Of a stretch of DNA of 64,000 nucleotides, positions 8,827 through 16,653 are shown in pieces (position 1 is the stretch's first letter; the number at the start of each line of letters is the position of its first letter). The stretch spans positions 1,793,940-1,857,939 of the forward strand of contig OY282444.1 of NCBI GenBank assembly GCA_958296125.1, given 5' to 3'. The position numbers and the translations under genes were made by a program. Origin of the DNA: an uncultured Poribacteria bacterium (GTDB taxonomy: Bacteria; Poribacteria; WGA-4E; PCPOR2b). The notes below the pieces were generated by a model. That model was not told the DNA's origin. It was given only the letters and a program-made list of their open reading frames with translations, and searched no databases.

Positions 8827-9816
8827 TTATTCTCTTTCCGACGGGGGGACAATCTCTCCGTCGATAATCTGCTTTTTGAGCCCTTCAACGCGCTTCAGGA
8901 TTTCCGCTGATAAAACCTCTCGATTGTTGGCATCAACAATATATTCGATTCCGCCCTCCTTGAGACCGTATACCTTTGTTCCGCCGGTGAAACGGTTCTC
9001 AACGACGGCCTGAATCGTTTGGTAGACCGAGAGCTCGACACCCTTGATTATGCTCGTGAGGACAAGTCCCGGTGCGAGATGATTTCCATTCGCATCCACC
9101 CAGATGAGATGCTTCTGTTTTTCCTTGGCGGCTTCGAGTATTCCTAGGCTCGTTGCACCCGCTGCCGCGAGAATCACGTCAACGCCTCTGTTGTATTGCG
9201 CCAATGCAAGTTCTTTCCCCTTAGCGGGGTCGCTGAAGGCTTTCGGCGTAACACCCGCATAATCGATGATAACTTCAATCACTGGATTGATAGCCTTTGC
9301 CCCGGCGTAATATCCTGCTTCAAAAGCATGCAAGAGTGGGACGTTCATCCCACCGATGAAGCCGATCTGATTTGTCTCTGTTTTCAGTGCAGCGATTGCC
9401 CCTACAAGGTAGGTTCCCTCATGCGCTTTGAAAATCAATGAGGCGACATTTTCTCGTTTGGTTTCGGCATCAATAATTGCAAACTTGACGTTTGGGAATT
9501 CAGATGCCACGCGCTCCATCGGTTCTTGAAAGAGAAAACCGACCCCAATGATAAGATCATATTTCAATCGAGCTAACTGCCTCAACGCAAACTCGATGTC
9601 GGTACTCTGCCCAGGCGTGATTTCTTTGAGGTCAAGTTTCCACTGATCGGCCGCTTTTTTAGCACCGGCGTAGGAAGCATCACAGAACGAGAGATCTCCG
9701 CGACCGCCTGTGTCGTAAATTAATCCAATCCTTTTTGTCTTCGCAGCACTTGATGTGATGAACAGAAAGATAAGGGCGGCACCGTAAATAAAAGTTTTAA
9801 TCAATTTTTTTTCCAT
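8827..9816 (-). CDS. BMP family ABC transporter substrate-binding protein
   Basis: A 329-residue periplasmic binding protein of the BMP/PnrA/Med family, which usually binds nucleosides or related compounds. It has an N-terminal signal peptide (about residues 1-24, ending SSAAK). Family features include RIGLIYDTGGRGDLSFCDAS, IGFIGGMNVPLLHAFEAGYY and an AAGATSLGILEAAKEK segment. There is no lipobox Cys. No ABC ATPase or permease partner lies in the neighbourhood, so partners must be elsewhere or lost; the only permease remnant nearby is the unrelated potB pseudogene. The start at 9816 lacks a strong ribosome site. Confidence 0.85.
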   Translation of the reverse strand: MEKKLIKTFIYGAALIFLFITSSAAKTKRIGLIYDTGGRGDLSFCDASYAGAKKAADQWKLDLKEITPGQSTDIEFALRQLARLKYDLIIGVGFLFQEPMERVASEFPNVKFAIIDAETKRENVASLIFKAHEGTYLVGAIAALKTETNQIGFIGGMNVPLLHAFEAGYYAGAKAINPVIEVIIDYAGVTPKAFSDPAKGKELALAQYNRGVDVILAAAGATSLGILEAAKEKQKHLIWVDANGNHLAPGLVLTSIIKGVELSVYQTIQAVVENRFTGGTKVYGLKEGGIEYIVDANNREVLSAEILKRVEGLKKQIIDGEIVPPSERE

Positions 9817-9868
9817 AATGTTGATTCTTACAAGTTAGTCCTGTTTACCTGACTTTACTAGGTTTAGG

Positions 9869-10699
9869 TTACGCCCCCAGCCAAATTGACATCGCTGCAA
9901 CTATTCCCAACGCAAAGCAATAGTAGGAGAAAATAGAAAATTTCCCGCGATTGAGCATCGCGAGCAAAAAGCGTAACGCAATGTAACCCACAAGGAATGC
10001 AGTCAATGTTCCCGCGACAATAACGGCTGGGGCGATTGTCATCTCCCCTACGTCTTTGAGCTTGAGGACGACTGCACCCAAGATTGCAGGGATGGAAAGT
10101 AGAAAAGAGTATTGCGCTGCAACCTGCGGAGACAGCCCAAACAACAGCGAAATAGAAATCGTTGCTCCAGACCTAGAAATTCCGGGTGTAATGGCAAGTC
10201 CTTGGGCAATCCCGATGAGCGGCGTGTGCCAAGCTCGTAAAGGTGTTTCCGCTTGTAGCCGTTTTTGTCCGAAACGAGACAACTGCAAGATGAGACCCGT
10301 GACAATCAGCATGATGGCAACAACCATCGGTTTGCCAAAGATTGCCTCAAGTGAATTTTTGAACAGCACAGCGATTAGCCCGGTAGGAATCGAGCCGAGC
10401 AGGAGCAGCCAGATCAGCCTGAGATGGGGGGTGTTACCGATCGTAAGCCGGGGGTGTTGGTAGAAATCTGCCTGGACGAGAGCGGAAAAACCGGTTCGCA
10501 CCAAAGACCCGATTAACTGATAATAAACAATAATGACAGCCCCCAAGGTGCCAAGATGGAGCATAACATCGAAAAATACTTGTGATTCCTTTATCCCCAA
10601 GAAATGTTGCATCAGCACTAAATGTCCAGAGCTACTCACCGGCAAAAATTCTGTCAGTCCTTGTAAAACACCAAGCACAATCGCTTCGAGAATGGTCAT
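9869..10699 (-). CDS. uppP: Undecaprenyl-diphosphatase UppP/BacA
   Basis: A 276-residue membrane enzyme that recycles undecaprenyl pyrophosphate to the monophosphate carrier used for peptidoglycan and surface-glycan synthesis. The two family signatures are clear: GLTEFLPVSSSGHLVL near the N-terminus, and GIAQGLAITPGISRSGATIS with its catalytic Arg/Ser segment around residue 170. About eight membrane segments and a normal length are seen. ATG 10699 has AGGA 7 bases upstream. A GTG two codons earlier would lie too close to that site. Confidence 0.93.
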   Translation of the reverse strand: MTILEAIVLGVLQGLTEFLPVSSSGHLVLMQHFLGIKESQVFFDVMLHLGTLGAVIIVYYQLIGSLVRTGFSALVQADFYQHPRLTIGNTPHLRLIWLLLLGSIPTGLIAVLFKNSLEAIFGKPMVVAIMLIVTGLILQLSRFGQKRLQAETPLRAWHTPLIGIAQGLAITPGISRSGATISISLLFGLSPQVAAQYSFLLSIPAILGAVVLKLKDVGEMTIAPAVIVAGTLTAFLVGYIALRFLLAMLNRGKFSIFSYYCFALGIVAAMSIWLGA

Positions 10700-10755
10700 C
10701 TGCACTTCCTTGAATCAAAGACAAGCTGTTTGGACTCGCTGCTTATTTCAGAGGT

Positions 10756-10788
10756 GTAAAACGTAAAAGGTGTGTTTTTACGCTTTAC
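10756..10788. repeat. GTAAAACGTAAAA inverted repeat
   Basis: GTAAAACGTAAAA (10756-10768) and TTTTACGCTTTAC (10776-10788) pair at 12 of 13 positions around a 7-base loop. A similar element lies at 11543-11588. They look like members of a small dispersed intergenic repeat and could also act as bidirectional terminators. Confidence 0.5.
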
Positions 10789-10794
10789 TCGCTA

Positions 10795-11124
10795 TGGTAT
10801 GGTAACAGTCAACAGCAAGGCATTCCGCCGGTCGGTGGTGGTGATGTCGTGCAAGGCAGTAGGCAAAAGGATAGCCGATCAGTAAGCAGACAGTGGTTGA
10901 GATGATGCCTATCGAAATTGTATCAATCAATTGATGATAGTTTTGCAGCGTAAAAACTCAACGCCCCCATAAGTGCCGCGTTGCACAAACCTATAGACGA
11001 AAGTAGATCCAATAGGAATTAGAAAGAAGCAGATCAACCAGAACAGGGCAGGAAAACGGAGAATGGTCCCTTGAATGCGAGGACGCTCTCGAAGATATTG
11101 GGCAAATTTAGAGATGAGATTCAT
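10795..11124 (-). pseudogene. Decayed PotB-type ABC permease
   Basis: Three pieces in different frames match, in order, the N-terminal third of a spermidine/putrescine-type permease (PotB). The first, from ATG 11124, has FPALFWLICFFLIPIGSTF and RGTYGGVEF. A second piece in another frame reads SIGIISTTVCLLIGYPFAY. A third in a further frame reads RRNALLLTVTIP and stops at TAG. About 20-25 codons expected after GGVE(F/W) are missing. The rest of the gene is gone. So there is one internal deletion, two frame changes and a 3' truncation. It is non-functional as a permease. Confidence 0.65.
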
Positions 11125-11197
11125 CGCGGCTGGGGGAGGTACTGGATCCGAGGAGATTGACCCATAGCAAGTTTATTTAGAGGGATTATTCGATACA

Positions 11198-11226
11198 CCT
11201 TGCGAAGGTTTGGAACCTTCGCAAGG
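11198..11226. terminator. 13-bp perfect hairpin
   Basis: CCTTGCGAAGGTT and AACCTTCGCAAGG (11198-11210, 11214-11226) form a perfect 13-bp stem with a 3-base loop. It lies 44 bases after the stop of the zinc-ribbon gene. There is no T-run on the minus side, so it is a strong transcript-end hairpin rather than a textbook terminator. Confidence 0.5.
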
Positions 11227-11269
11227 CTTATTAACCGAAGTTGCCAACGCCACAAGACATTGATATTTT

Positions 11270-11512
11270 CTACTCAAGAGCTTCTTCTACTGCCTCTGGC
11301 AGGGTAACGGTACTTGGATCTACATCAATTGGATATTCGGTGCCATAGGCTGCAACAAGCTCATCAAATGTTGCGTTATCCACGTTCTCAAGTTCTCCAC
11401 CGGGACGATTGAGAAAAACACCTTGGCAGCCATCACAACTCATCAGATCCACATCCGATCGCTCGATTGGGAATTGTGTGAGTGGATTATTACAACCTGG
11501 ACAAGGGAACAT
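11270..11512 (-). CDS. TFIIB-type zinc-ribbon protein
   Basis: An 80-residue protein. CPGCNNPL (residues 4-11) and CDGCQGVFLN (about 26-35) form a four-Cys zinc ribbon of the zf-TFIIB kind. An acidic tail follows, rich in Glu and Asp, ending EAVEEALE. AAAGGAT lies 7 bases before the ATG. It follows the rhodanese-MoeB gene by 81 bases on the same strand and may be co-transcribed. The acidic tail suggests a protein-binding rather than DNA-binding role; this is a guess. Confidence 0.7.
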   Translation of the reverse strand: MFPCPGCNNPLTQFPIERSDVDLMSCDGCQGVFLNRPGGELENVDNATFDELVAAYGTEYPIDVDPSTVTLPEAVEEALE

Positions 11513-11542
11513 AGATTAAATCCTTTCAAATGCAGGGTTTGC

Positions 11543-11588
11543 AAAGCGTAAAGACGTTACACACAAGATGCTCTACGTTTTACGCTTT
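11543..11588. repeat. AAAGCGTAAAACGT inverted repeat
   Basis: AAAGCGTAAAGACGT (11543-11557) and ACGTTTTACGCTTT (11575-11588) are complementary apart from one inserted base, around a 17-base loop. It is related to the element at 10756-10788. It sits between the MoeB-like gene and the zinc-ribbon gene. Confidence 0.45.
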
Positions 11589-11593
11589 ATTTT

Positions 11594-12790
11594 TTAGTCG
11601 GCAGCAGTCGCAAGATCTTCGGAATGATCCATTTCGCAGAACTCGACGTAATCACTGATTAACTCGGTAATCGTCGGTTGTTCGCCGCAGATCGGGCAGT
11701 CCTTATCCCGATTCACTTTCAACTCACGAAACTTCATGCTGAGTGCGTCGTACATCATCAAGCGACCGATGAGGGGTTCGCCAAGATTAAGTAACAGTTT
11801 GACAGCTTCAGTCGCCATCACAAGGCCAATTGTGCCTGGGAGCACGCCCAGGACGCCAGCCTCGTTTCAGCCAGGCACCATGCCGGGCGGCGGCGGAGTC
11901 GGATACATGCACCGATAGCAGGGGCCATCGTGTGGCTTAAGGACGGTCGCCTGCCCTTCAAACTGGAAAATACTGCCGTGTACAATGGGGGTGTTCGTCA
12001 ACACTGCAGCATCATTGACTAGATAGCGTGTTGCGAAATTATCGCAGCCATCAACGACCAAGTCGTACTCATTAAAGAGATCGATGATGTTGTCTTCTGA
12101 CAGTCGCATATTGTAGGGAACAATATTGACATCAGGATTCAGGAACGTCATTGTTTCAACCGCAGATTCGGCCTTCGGCTTGCCAACAGTTTCCGTGCGG
12201 TGGAGGATTTGGCGCTGCAAATTACTTAGCTCGACAACATCTGAATCAACTACGCCGAGTGTACCCACACCTGTCGCCGCAAGGTATAGTCCCGCCGGCG
12301 AACCCAAGCCACCTGCTCCGACAAGTAACACTTTAGCGTCAAGCAGCTTCGCCTGTCCCCTTTCGCCGATTTCGTTCAGCATGAAGTGACGGCTGTACCG
12401 CTCCAGCTGATCTGGTGTCATAGGTTTATCTTTGGCGGTCGAGAATCCAGCCGCTGACCAATCTCGATATCCCCCCGCCATAGATACGGAATCCGTGTAC
12501 CCCATCTCTTTCAGAGCTTTGGCGGCGAGCAGGGATCTCATTCCGGCAGCGCAATAGACAATCACTCTCTTGTCCCGATCTGGCACTTCATCTTCGATCG
12601 AGAATTCGAGCATTCCCCGCGTGACATGAACTGCGTCAGGGATATATCCCGCTCGATATTCGTCTTCATCTCGGACATCGAGCAGCACGACATCATCTCC
12701 GCCTTCTGCTTTCTCTTGCTGAGCTTCTTCAATAGAAACTTCTGGGATTTCTTTTTTAACTTCTTCGATAATTTGTCCTGGGGATTTCAA
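11594..12790 (-). CDS. Rhodanese-MoeB/ThiF fusion, candidate selenoprotein
   Basis: A 398-codon frame read through one TGA (11867-11869). Residues 1-120 are a rhodanese domain with active-site loop VIVYCAAGMRS. Residues 125-398 are a ThiF/MoeB/HesA adenylyltransferase: VGAGGLGSP nucleotide loop, DSDVVELSNLQRQ, DGCDNFATRYLVND, CYRCMYP and a C-terminal CPICG zinc pair. These enzymes adenylate the C-terminal Gly of a ThiS/MoaD-like sulfur carrier; the rhodanese would deliver sulfur. The TGA falls where homologues have Cys (P-x-C-x-EAGVLGVLPG), the position of the thioester/persulfide Cys in ThiF and MOCS3. A SECIS-like hairpin follows. The start is TTG 12790 with AGGTG 7 bases upstream. Alternatives are a pseudogene or a sequencing error. 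Confidence 0.7.
11824..11861 (-). promoter_or_regulatory. Bacterial SECIS-like hairpin after in-frame TGA
   Basis: On the minus strand, CCTGGG and CCCAGG pair perfectly (11847-11852 with 11835-11840) around the 6-base loop CGTGCT, which has G at its second position. The loop begins 20 bases after the TGA. A lower stem GGCT/GGCC (11858-11861 with 11824-11827) may extend it. Distance, loop size and loop G fit what is known of bacterial SECIS elements, which are read inside the coding region. Confidence 0.6.
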
Positions 12791-12872
12791 TGCAATTCAC
12801 CTCATTTGTTCAATCTTATATGGCAATCTCAGATTGGATTGGTGATGGGAATTCACTTTATTTACAACTTTC

Positions 12873-12901
12873 ATTATATCACAAGCGGATAAGACTGTCA
12901 A
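12873..12901 (-). promoter_or_regulatory. Perfect sigma-70 promoter for the MoeB-like gene
   Basis: On the minus strand TTGACA (12896-12901) and TATAAT (12873-12878) are separated by exactly 17 bases. It points at the TTG start at 12790, giving a leader of about 75 bases. An intact consensus promoter argues that the TGA-containing gene is still expressed. Confidence 0.8.
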
Positions 12902-12984
12902 AACTAAATTGAGATGTGATATACTTGTGCATATTCGTGTTCGACGAGCCTATCCGAAAATCTCTGAAGGAGAAAGTAGAACGT

Positions 12985-13899
12985 GTGGCATGTTCTACAG
13001 AGCCCGTGCAGACCCCAATTTCCATCGTTTTCGTTCTGCTGTCCGCCTTCTTCCACGCACTATGGAATTACTATGGCAAAGCAAGCCGTGCGCCACAACT
13101 GTTCTTCTTCTGGATTGGGGTTTTTACAGTAGGTGTGGCGGCCGTTGCTGTCGCGCTACAACTACCAATCGTCCCAAAACCGGTTTGGGGTTATATCGCT
13201 GGGTCGGGTGTCGTCCACTTTTTCTACTGGTTGTGCTTGAGCCGCGCCTATATGTCTGGCGACATCTCTTATGTCTATCCGATTGCGCGGTCCGCCCCCG
13301 GATTCCTCCCTTTTTTTGCCTTTCTGTTTTTAGACGAGCGGCTTTCGGTACAGGGACTGATTGGCATTTTTTCAATCGTACTCTCGATCTATCTACTTCA
13401 GCAGCGAGATGGTGGACTGACATTCAAAGAGCTGCTCCGATACCTCAGACAACCGGCTTCTGTTTGGGCATTTTCGACGCTCGGCACGGTGATCGCATAC
13501 TCGCTGATTGACAAGGCTGGAATGTCGGAATTTCATGCACATTCGACCCAACAACACGCTTGGCAACCTGTGACCTACTTTTTGGCGGAAAGCGTGATTG
13601 CGATGATATTATATGGCAGCTATATCGTGCTTTGCTTCCCGCTACAGGAGATCTCGGACATTGGGTGTCGAGAATGGAAGCAGATTATCGCAACCGGATT
13701 GCTTTCAATGCTTTCCTACACGCTCATCCTTTACGTTTACATGACCGAAAGTGTCAGCTACGTTGTCGCACTCCGCCAGAGTTCCGTGATTTTTGCTGTG
13801 TTGCTCGGCGGGTATCTACTGAAGGAATCACAAACGAAACTCCGATTTGCTGCAGCGGTAGTGATGGTTATCGGGGTATTTCTAATTTCGACAGCGTGA
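12985..13899 (+). CDS. EamA/DMT family transporter
   Basis: A 304-residue carrier of the drug/metabolite transporter superfamily with ten predicted helices. The first begins SIVFVLLSAFFHALWNYYGK; the fourth holds the typical YVYPIARSAPGFLP motif, and the LLKESQTKLR loop precedes the last helix. The open frame reaches back to GTG 12916. I prefer GTG 12985, with GGAG about 12 bases upstream, because a TATACT -10-like box lies at 12920-12925, so transcription would begin after 12916. The substrate is unknown. It is convergent with lpxL, whose stop is 11 bases away. Confidence 0.8.
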   Translation: MACSTEPVQTPISIVFVLLSAFFHALWNYYGKASRAPQLFFFWIGVFTVGVAAVAVALQLPIVPKPVWGYIAGSGVVHFFYWLCLSRAYMSGDISYVYPIARSAPGFLPFFAFLFLDERLSVQGLIGIFSIVLSIYLLQQRDGGLTFKELLRYLRQPASVWAFSTLGTVIAYSLIDKAGMSEFHAHSTQQHAWQPVTYFLAESVIAMILYGSYIVLCFPLQEISDIGCREWKQIIATGLLSMLSYTLILYVYMTESVSYVVALRQSSVIFAVLLGGYLLKESQTKLRFAAAVVMVIGVFLISTA

Positions 13900-13910
13900 T
13901 GTGGGGCAAT

Positions 13911-14882
13911 TCATGCGTCATGTTTCACACCTCTTTTCCGTATCTGTCGCTTCATCTGCCATTTCAGATCTGGTTGTGTTTTCCATCGATTGTGCGTCCA
14001 GAGCCACTGATCCGGATATTGTCGGATATATGCCTCAAGGATTTTCAGGATATGCGCGGTATTGGTCTGTACATCCTGCTCGAGATCGCCGGATATCTCT
14101 AGATTGATCGCCGGTGTGATGAGGACATGATGCCGGTCATTGGGCTGACGGATATCCATAGATAAGAGAAGCGGTGCACCTGTCTTGAGGGCGAGCGTCG
14201 CGGGCCCACGGACAGCGGAAGCCGGTTTTCCAAAGAAATCGACAAAAACCCCTTCTCGCCCTGCATTCTGATCCGCGAAAAATCCGACAGCAAAATTCTC
14301 CCTAAGCGCGCGAAGGGTTTCCCTGACTGCTTGACTTCGGGTGATTAACTTCAAACTCAGACGCTCTCGATATTGAAAGGTAAGCGCGTTAAGGTATCTG
14401 TTTTTGAGCGGAAACGCAATTGCTTTCGCTCGGTCCGGGATGAGTGCTCCATAGACAAGAGCGAGGAGTTCCCAATTCCCAAAATGGGACAGAAACACGA
14501 TGGCACCTTTACCCTGAGTCAATGCCTGTATCAAGTGCTCTTTCCCCTCGACGGTCACTTCTTCCCAAATGTTGTCGAACGTTAATTTGGGGAAACGGAG
14601 AAATTCGATTGCGGTTTTCCCTATTTGTTGGAAACTACTGCGGCAAATCTGTGCTTGCTCATCGGTAGACATTTCATCACCGAACGCAATTTTCAGATTT
14701 TCTAAGGCAATTCGGCGGCGTTTCTTTAGGACAAAATAGAGGAGGTGGCCCAAACTGCCCCCCAGCCCCAGGGCATACCACTTGGGAAGCCAACGGACGA
14801 TTACGCCCAATATACGAATGATAAAAGTAATAAGCCAGTCAACAATCAAAGTCCTTACGCATTGAGTTTTACGAAAGTGCAT
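13911..14882 (-). CDS. LpxL/HtrB-type lipid A acyltransferase
   Basis: A 323-residue inner-membrane acyltransferase of the LpxL/LpxM family, which adds a secondary acyl chain to lipid A. The family HX4E motif is seen in LSHFGNWELLALVYG. FFADQNAGREGVFVDFFGKP and WLWTHNRWKTQP near the end are typical. One N-terminal hydrophobic segment anchors it. ATG 14882 overlaps the end of the phhB gene by 14 bases, so translation is probably coupled. It is good evidence for an LPS-type outer membrane. Confidence 0.87.
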   Translation of the reverse strand: MHFRKTQCVRTLIVDWLITFIIRILGVIVRWLPKWYALGLGGSLGHLLYFVLKKRRRIALENLKIAFGDEMSTDEQAQICRSSFQQIGKTAIEFLRFPKLTFDNIWEEVTVEGKEHLIQALTQGKGAIVFLSHFGNWELLALVYGALIPDRAKAIAFPLKNRYLNALTFQYRERLSLKLITRSQAVRETLRALRENFAVGFFADQNAGREGVFVDFFGKPASAVRGPATLALKTGAPLLLSMDIRQPNDRHHVLITPAINLEISGDLEQDVQTNTAHILKILEAYIRQYPDQWLWTHNRWKTQPDLKWQMKRQIRKRGVKHDA

Positions 14883-15153
14883 CAACTTTCTTCGCCAATT
14901 CAAAATCCAACACGCTAATGCCTCCGACATCGTGTGTTGCGAGGTCAACTGTCACGCGATTATAGACGTTAAACCACTCCGGATGATGATTCATTGATTC
15001 CGCAATCAGAGCAACACTCGCCACAAAACCGAAGGCTTCTACAAACGAGTCGAACTGAAATTCCTTGTGCAGCTTTTCATTTTCAACTGTCCAACCCGAT
15101 AGTCCCTCAAGTTGGGTGCTAATTTCTGCATCGGTTAGTTTTGTGATTGCCAT
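14869..15153 (-). CDS. phhB: 4a-hydroxytetrahydrobiopterin dehydratase
   Basis: A 94-residue pterin-4-alpha-carbinolamine dehydratase, normal length for PhhB/PCD. The signature MNHHPEWFNVYNRV with the catalytic His pair, followed by THDVGG, is complete. AGGGAG lies 8 bases before ATG 15153. It normally recycles the pterin cofactor of aromatic amino acid hydroxylases, but none is seen here; in many bacteria the protein has other roles. It forms an operon with the overlapping lpxL gene. Confidence 0.92.
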   Translation of the reverse strand: MAITKLTDAEISTQLEGLSGWTVENEKLHKEFQFDSFVEAFGFVASVALIAESMNHHPEWFNVYNRVTVDLATHDVGGISVLDFELAKKVDALS

Positions 15154-15204
15154 GTCATTTTCTCCCTAAAAACTGAGTCGTTTTAATTCCTATATCCCGA
15201 TGGC

Positions 15205-15233
15205 ATTGTATTGGGATTTTGGGATAAAGTCAA
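15205..15233 (-). promoter_or_regulatory. Sigma-70 promoter for phhB-lpxL
   Basis: On the minus strand TTGACT (15228-15233), 17 bases, TACAAT (15205-15210). It lies about 52 bases before the phhB start. Confidence 0.65.
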
Positions 15234-15257
15234 GTTAAAATTTCAAGATTTCTATTG

Positions 15258-15286
15258 TTGACAGAAGATCGCAAGTGGTGTATTAT
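15258..15286 (+). promoter_or_regulatory. Sigma-70 promoter for the 15381 gene
   Basis: TTGACA (15258-15263), 17 bases, TATTAT (15281-15286). It is divergent from the phhB promoter and about 95 bases before ATG 15381. Confidence 0.7.
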
Positions 15287-15380
15287 ATGCCAAAGTTCTG
15301 GACTCCTAAAGTCTGATGTAGAGCTGGCTGATACCGTGGCAGAATCCGTTGAGAAATTGTCCAACAACTGGATGAAATAA

Positions 15381-16565
15381 ATGGCTGAATTGCATTTTGA
15401 TTTTCGAGATATTTTCCGAGCCGGGCATTACGGCTTTAATGTAAGGAAGATTTCAGTTCATCTTTTCGGGCTTGTCTTCGCTTATCTCATCTACGAACTA
15501 TTGGTATATACGAGCTTGCTCATCGCAGGCGGAGGTGCAGTCAAGCAATTCTGGGATACCTATGCACTCCTGCCCGTTTGTCCCCTTGTCGATTATGCTT
15601 TTGAGGACATTACAGTTGGTGCGATGTGGATCGGCACATTAATCCTGTTTGTGTGCTTTTTCTTAACGAGCACGATGGTCTCGAAAATCACAATCCAGCA
15701 ACTGCGGGGCGACTACTTTTTTTCTATAAAGGCATCTTGGGGCTTTGTGAAGAAACATTGGAAAGCGGTTTTCGGGACGCTTGTGGGCTTGATTGTCATT
15801 CTCGTGCTTTTGGCTTTAATACCGATTTGCGTCGGTCTGCTCGGCAAGATTCCAATGGTGGGTCGCGTTATCCTCATGTTCGCATCGGTCTTGACCCCTT
15901 TTGCCTTCTTTATCGGATTGTTGATGGCTTATCTCCTTGTTGCCTTGGCGGTGAGCCTGTTTTTCGCGCCCTCTGTGGTTGCGGCTGCGGATTCGGATAC
16001 CTTTGAAACAGCGTATCAGCACCTTGCGATGATTTGGAATCAATCGTGGCGTGTCCTTATTTACGAAACCCTGCTGTTCGGCGTGAAAGCAATCTGTACC
16101 CCGATTTGGGTCATCTTTTGCCTGACCGGCTTTGCCTTAGCGATGCAACCCATCTGCTTTCTGGTCCCCACGGATATGCAGCATATTATGTGGCGGGCAG
16201 ATCGGTGGCTCGGTGGCTCAATTGATAAACTCGCTGCGATATCAGACATAGACAGTTTCAAGGTATTCAAAGTATTTGATATTAGTCCTGAACCCACTCA
16301 TTTGCCAATTACGCTTGATATTGCCGCGATTTTTATGACGCTGTCCCTGTTATTTATCGTAGGTTTGGTTATCGCTTACCTATTTTCGATTGCTTCGGCC
16401 GGTAATACCCTCATCTATACGATACTAAGAAAGCGGATTGACGGGGAAAACTTATTGGAAGTTGAGGATGAAGAAGATGTTTCAGACCCAGCTACTCCGG
16501 ACGCACCGCTCTCCCAAGCTGCTTTGAATCCCGATGCAATTGAGACTGAAGAAAAAGCTCAATGA
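15381..16565 (+). CDS. Multi-pass membrane protein of unknown function
   Basis: A 394-residue protein with about six or seven hydrophobic segments (about residues 27-50, 80-105, 130-155, 165-205, 225-260 and 305-335). A charged Glu/Asp-rich C-terminal tail follows (EDEEDVSD onward). I do not recognise the family; related proteins seem to occur as conserved membrane proteins in this kind of genome. It has its own promoter and lies 88 bases upstream of secA on the same strand. A role in membrane transport or envelope biology is possible from context only. Confidence 0.65.
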   Translation: MAELHFDFRDIFRAGHYGFNVRKISVHLFGLVFAYLIYELLVYTSLLIAGGGAVKQFWDTYALLPVCPLVDYAFEDITVGAMWIGTLILFVCFFLTSTMVSKITIQQLRGDYFFSIKASWGFVKKHWKAVFGTLVGLIVILVLLALIPICVGLLGKIPMVGRVILMFASVLTPFAFFIGLLMAYLLVALAVSLFFAPSVVAAADSDTFETAYQHLAMIWNQSWRVLIYETLLFGVKAICTPIWVIFCLTGFALAMQPICFLVPTDMQHIMWRADRWLGGSIDKLAAISDIDSFKVFKVFDISPEPTHLPITLDIAAIFMTLSLLFIVGLVIAYLFSIASAGNTLIYTILRKRIDGENLLEVEDEEDVSDPATPDAPLSQAALNPDAIETEEKAQ

Positions 16566-16653
16566 GATATAACTAAATCGTGTGTCAAACGTCAAACGTG
16601 AGTAGGATTAGACAATTTGAAAATTTGTACAATGTAAAGGGTGATGATGTGCC

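Noticed and set aside
11594-11845. Separate 83-residue gene starting at ATG-like codon 11845
   Set aside because: It is the in-frame continuation of the MoeB domain after the TGA, lacks a ribosome-binding site, and would be only the C-terminal third of an adenylyltransferase fold.
12909-13511. 200-codon plus-strand frame overlapping the EamA gene
   Set aside because: It is Arg/Cys/Trp rich without family features, while the frame at 12985-13899 has ten clean membrane helices.
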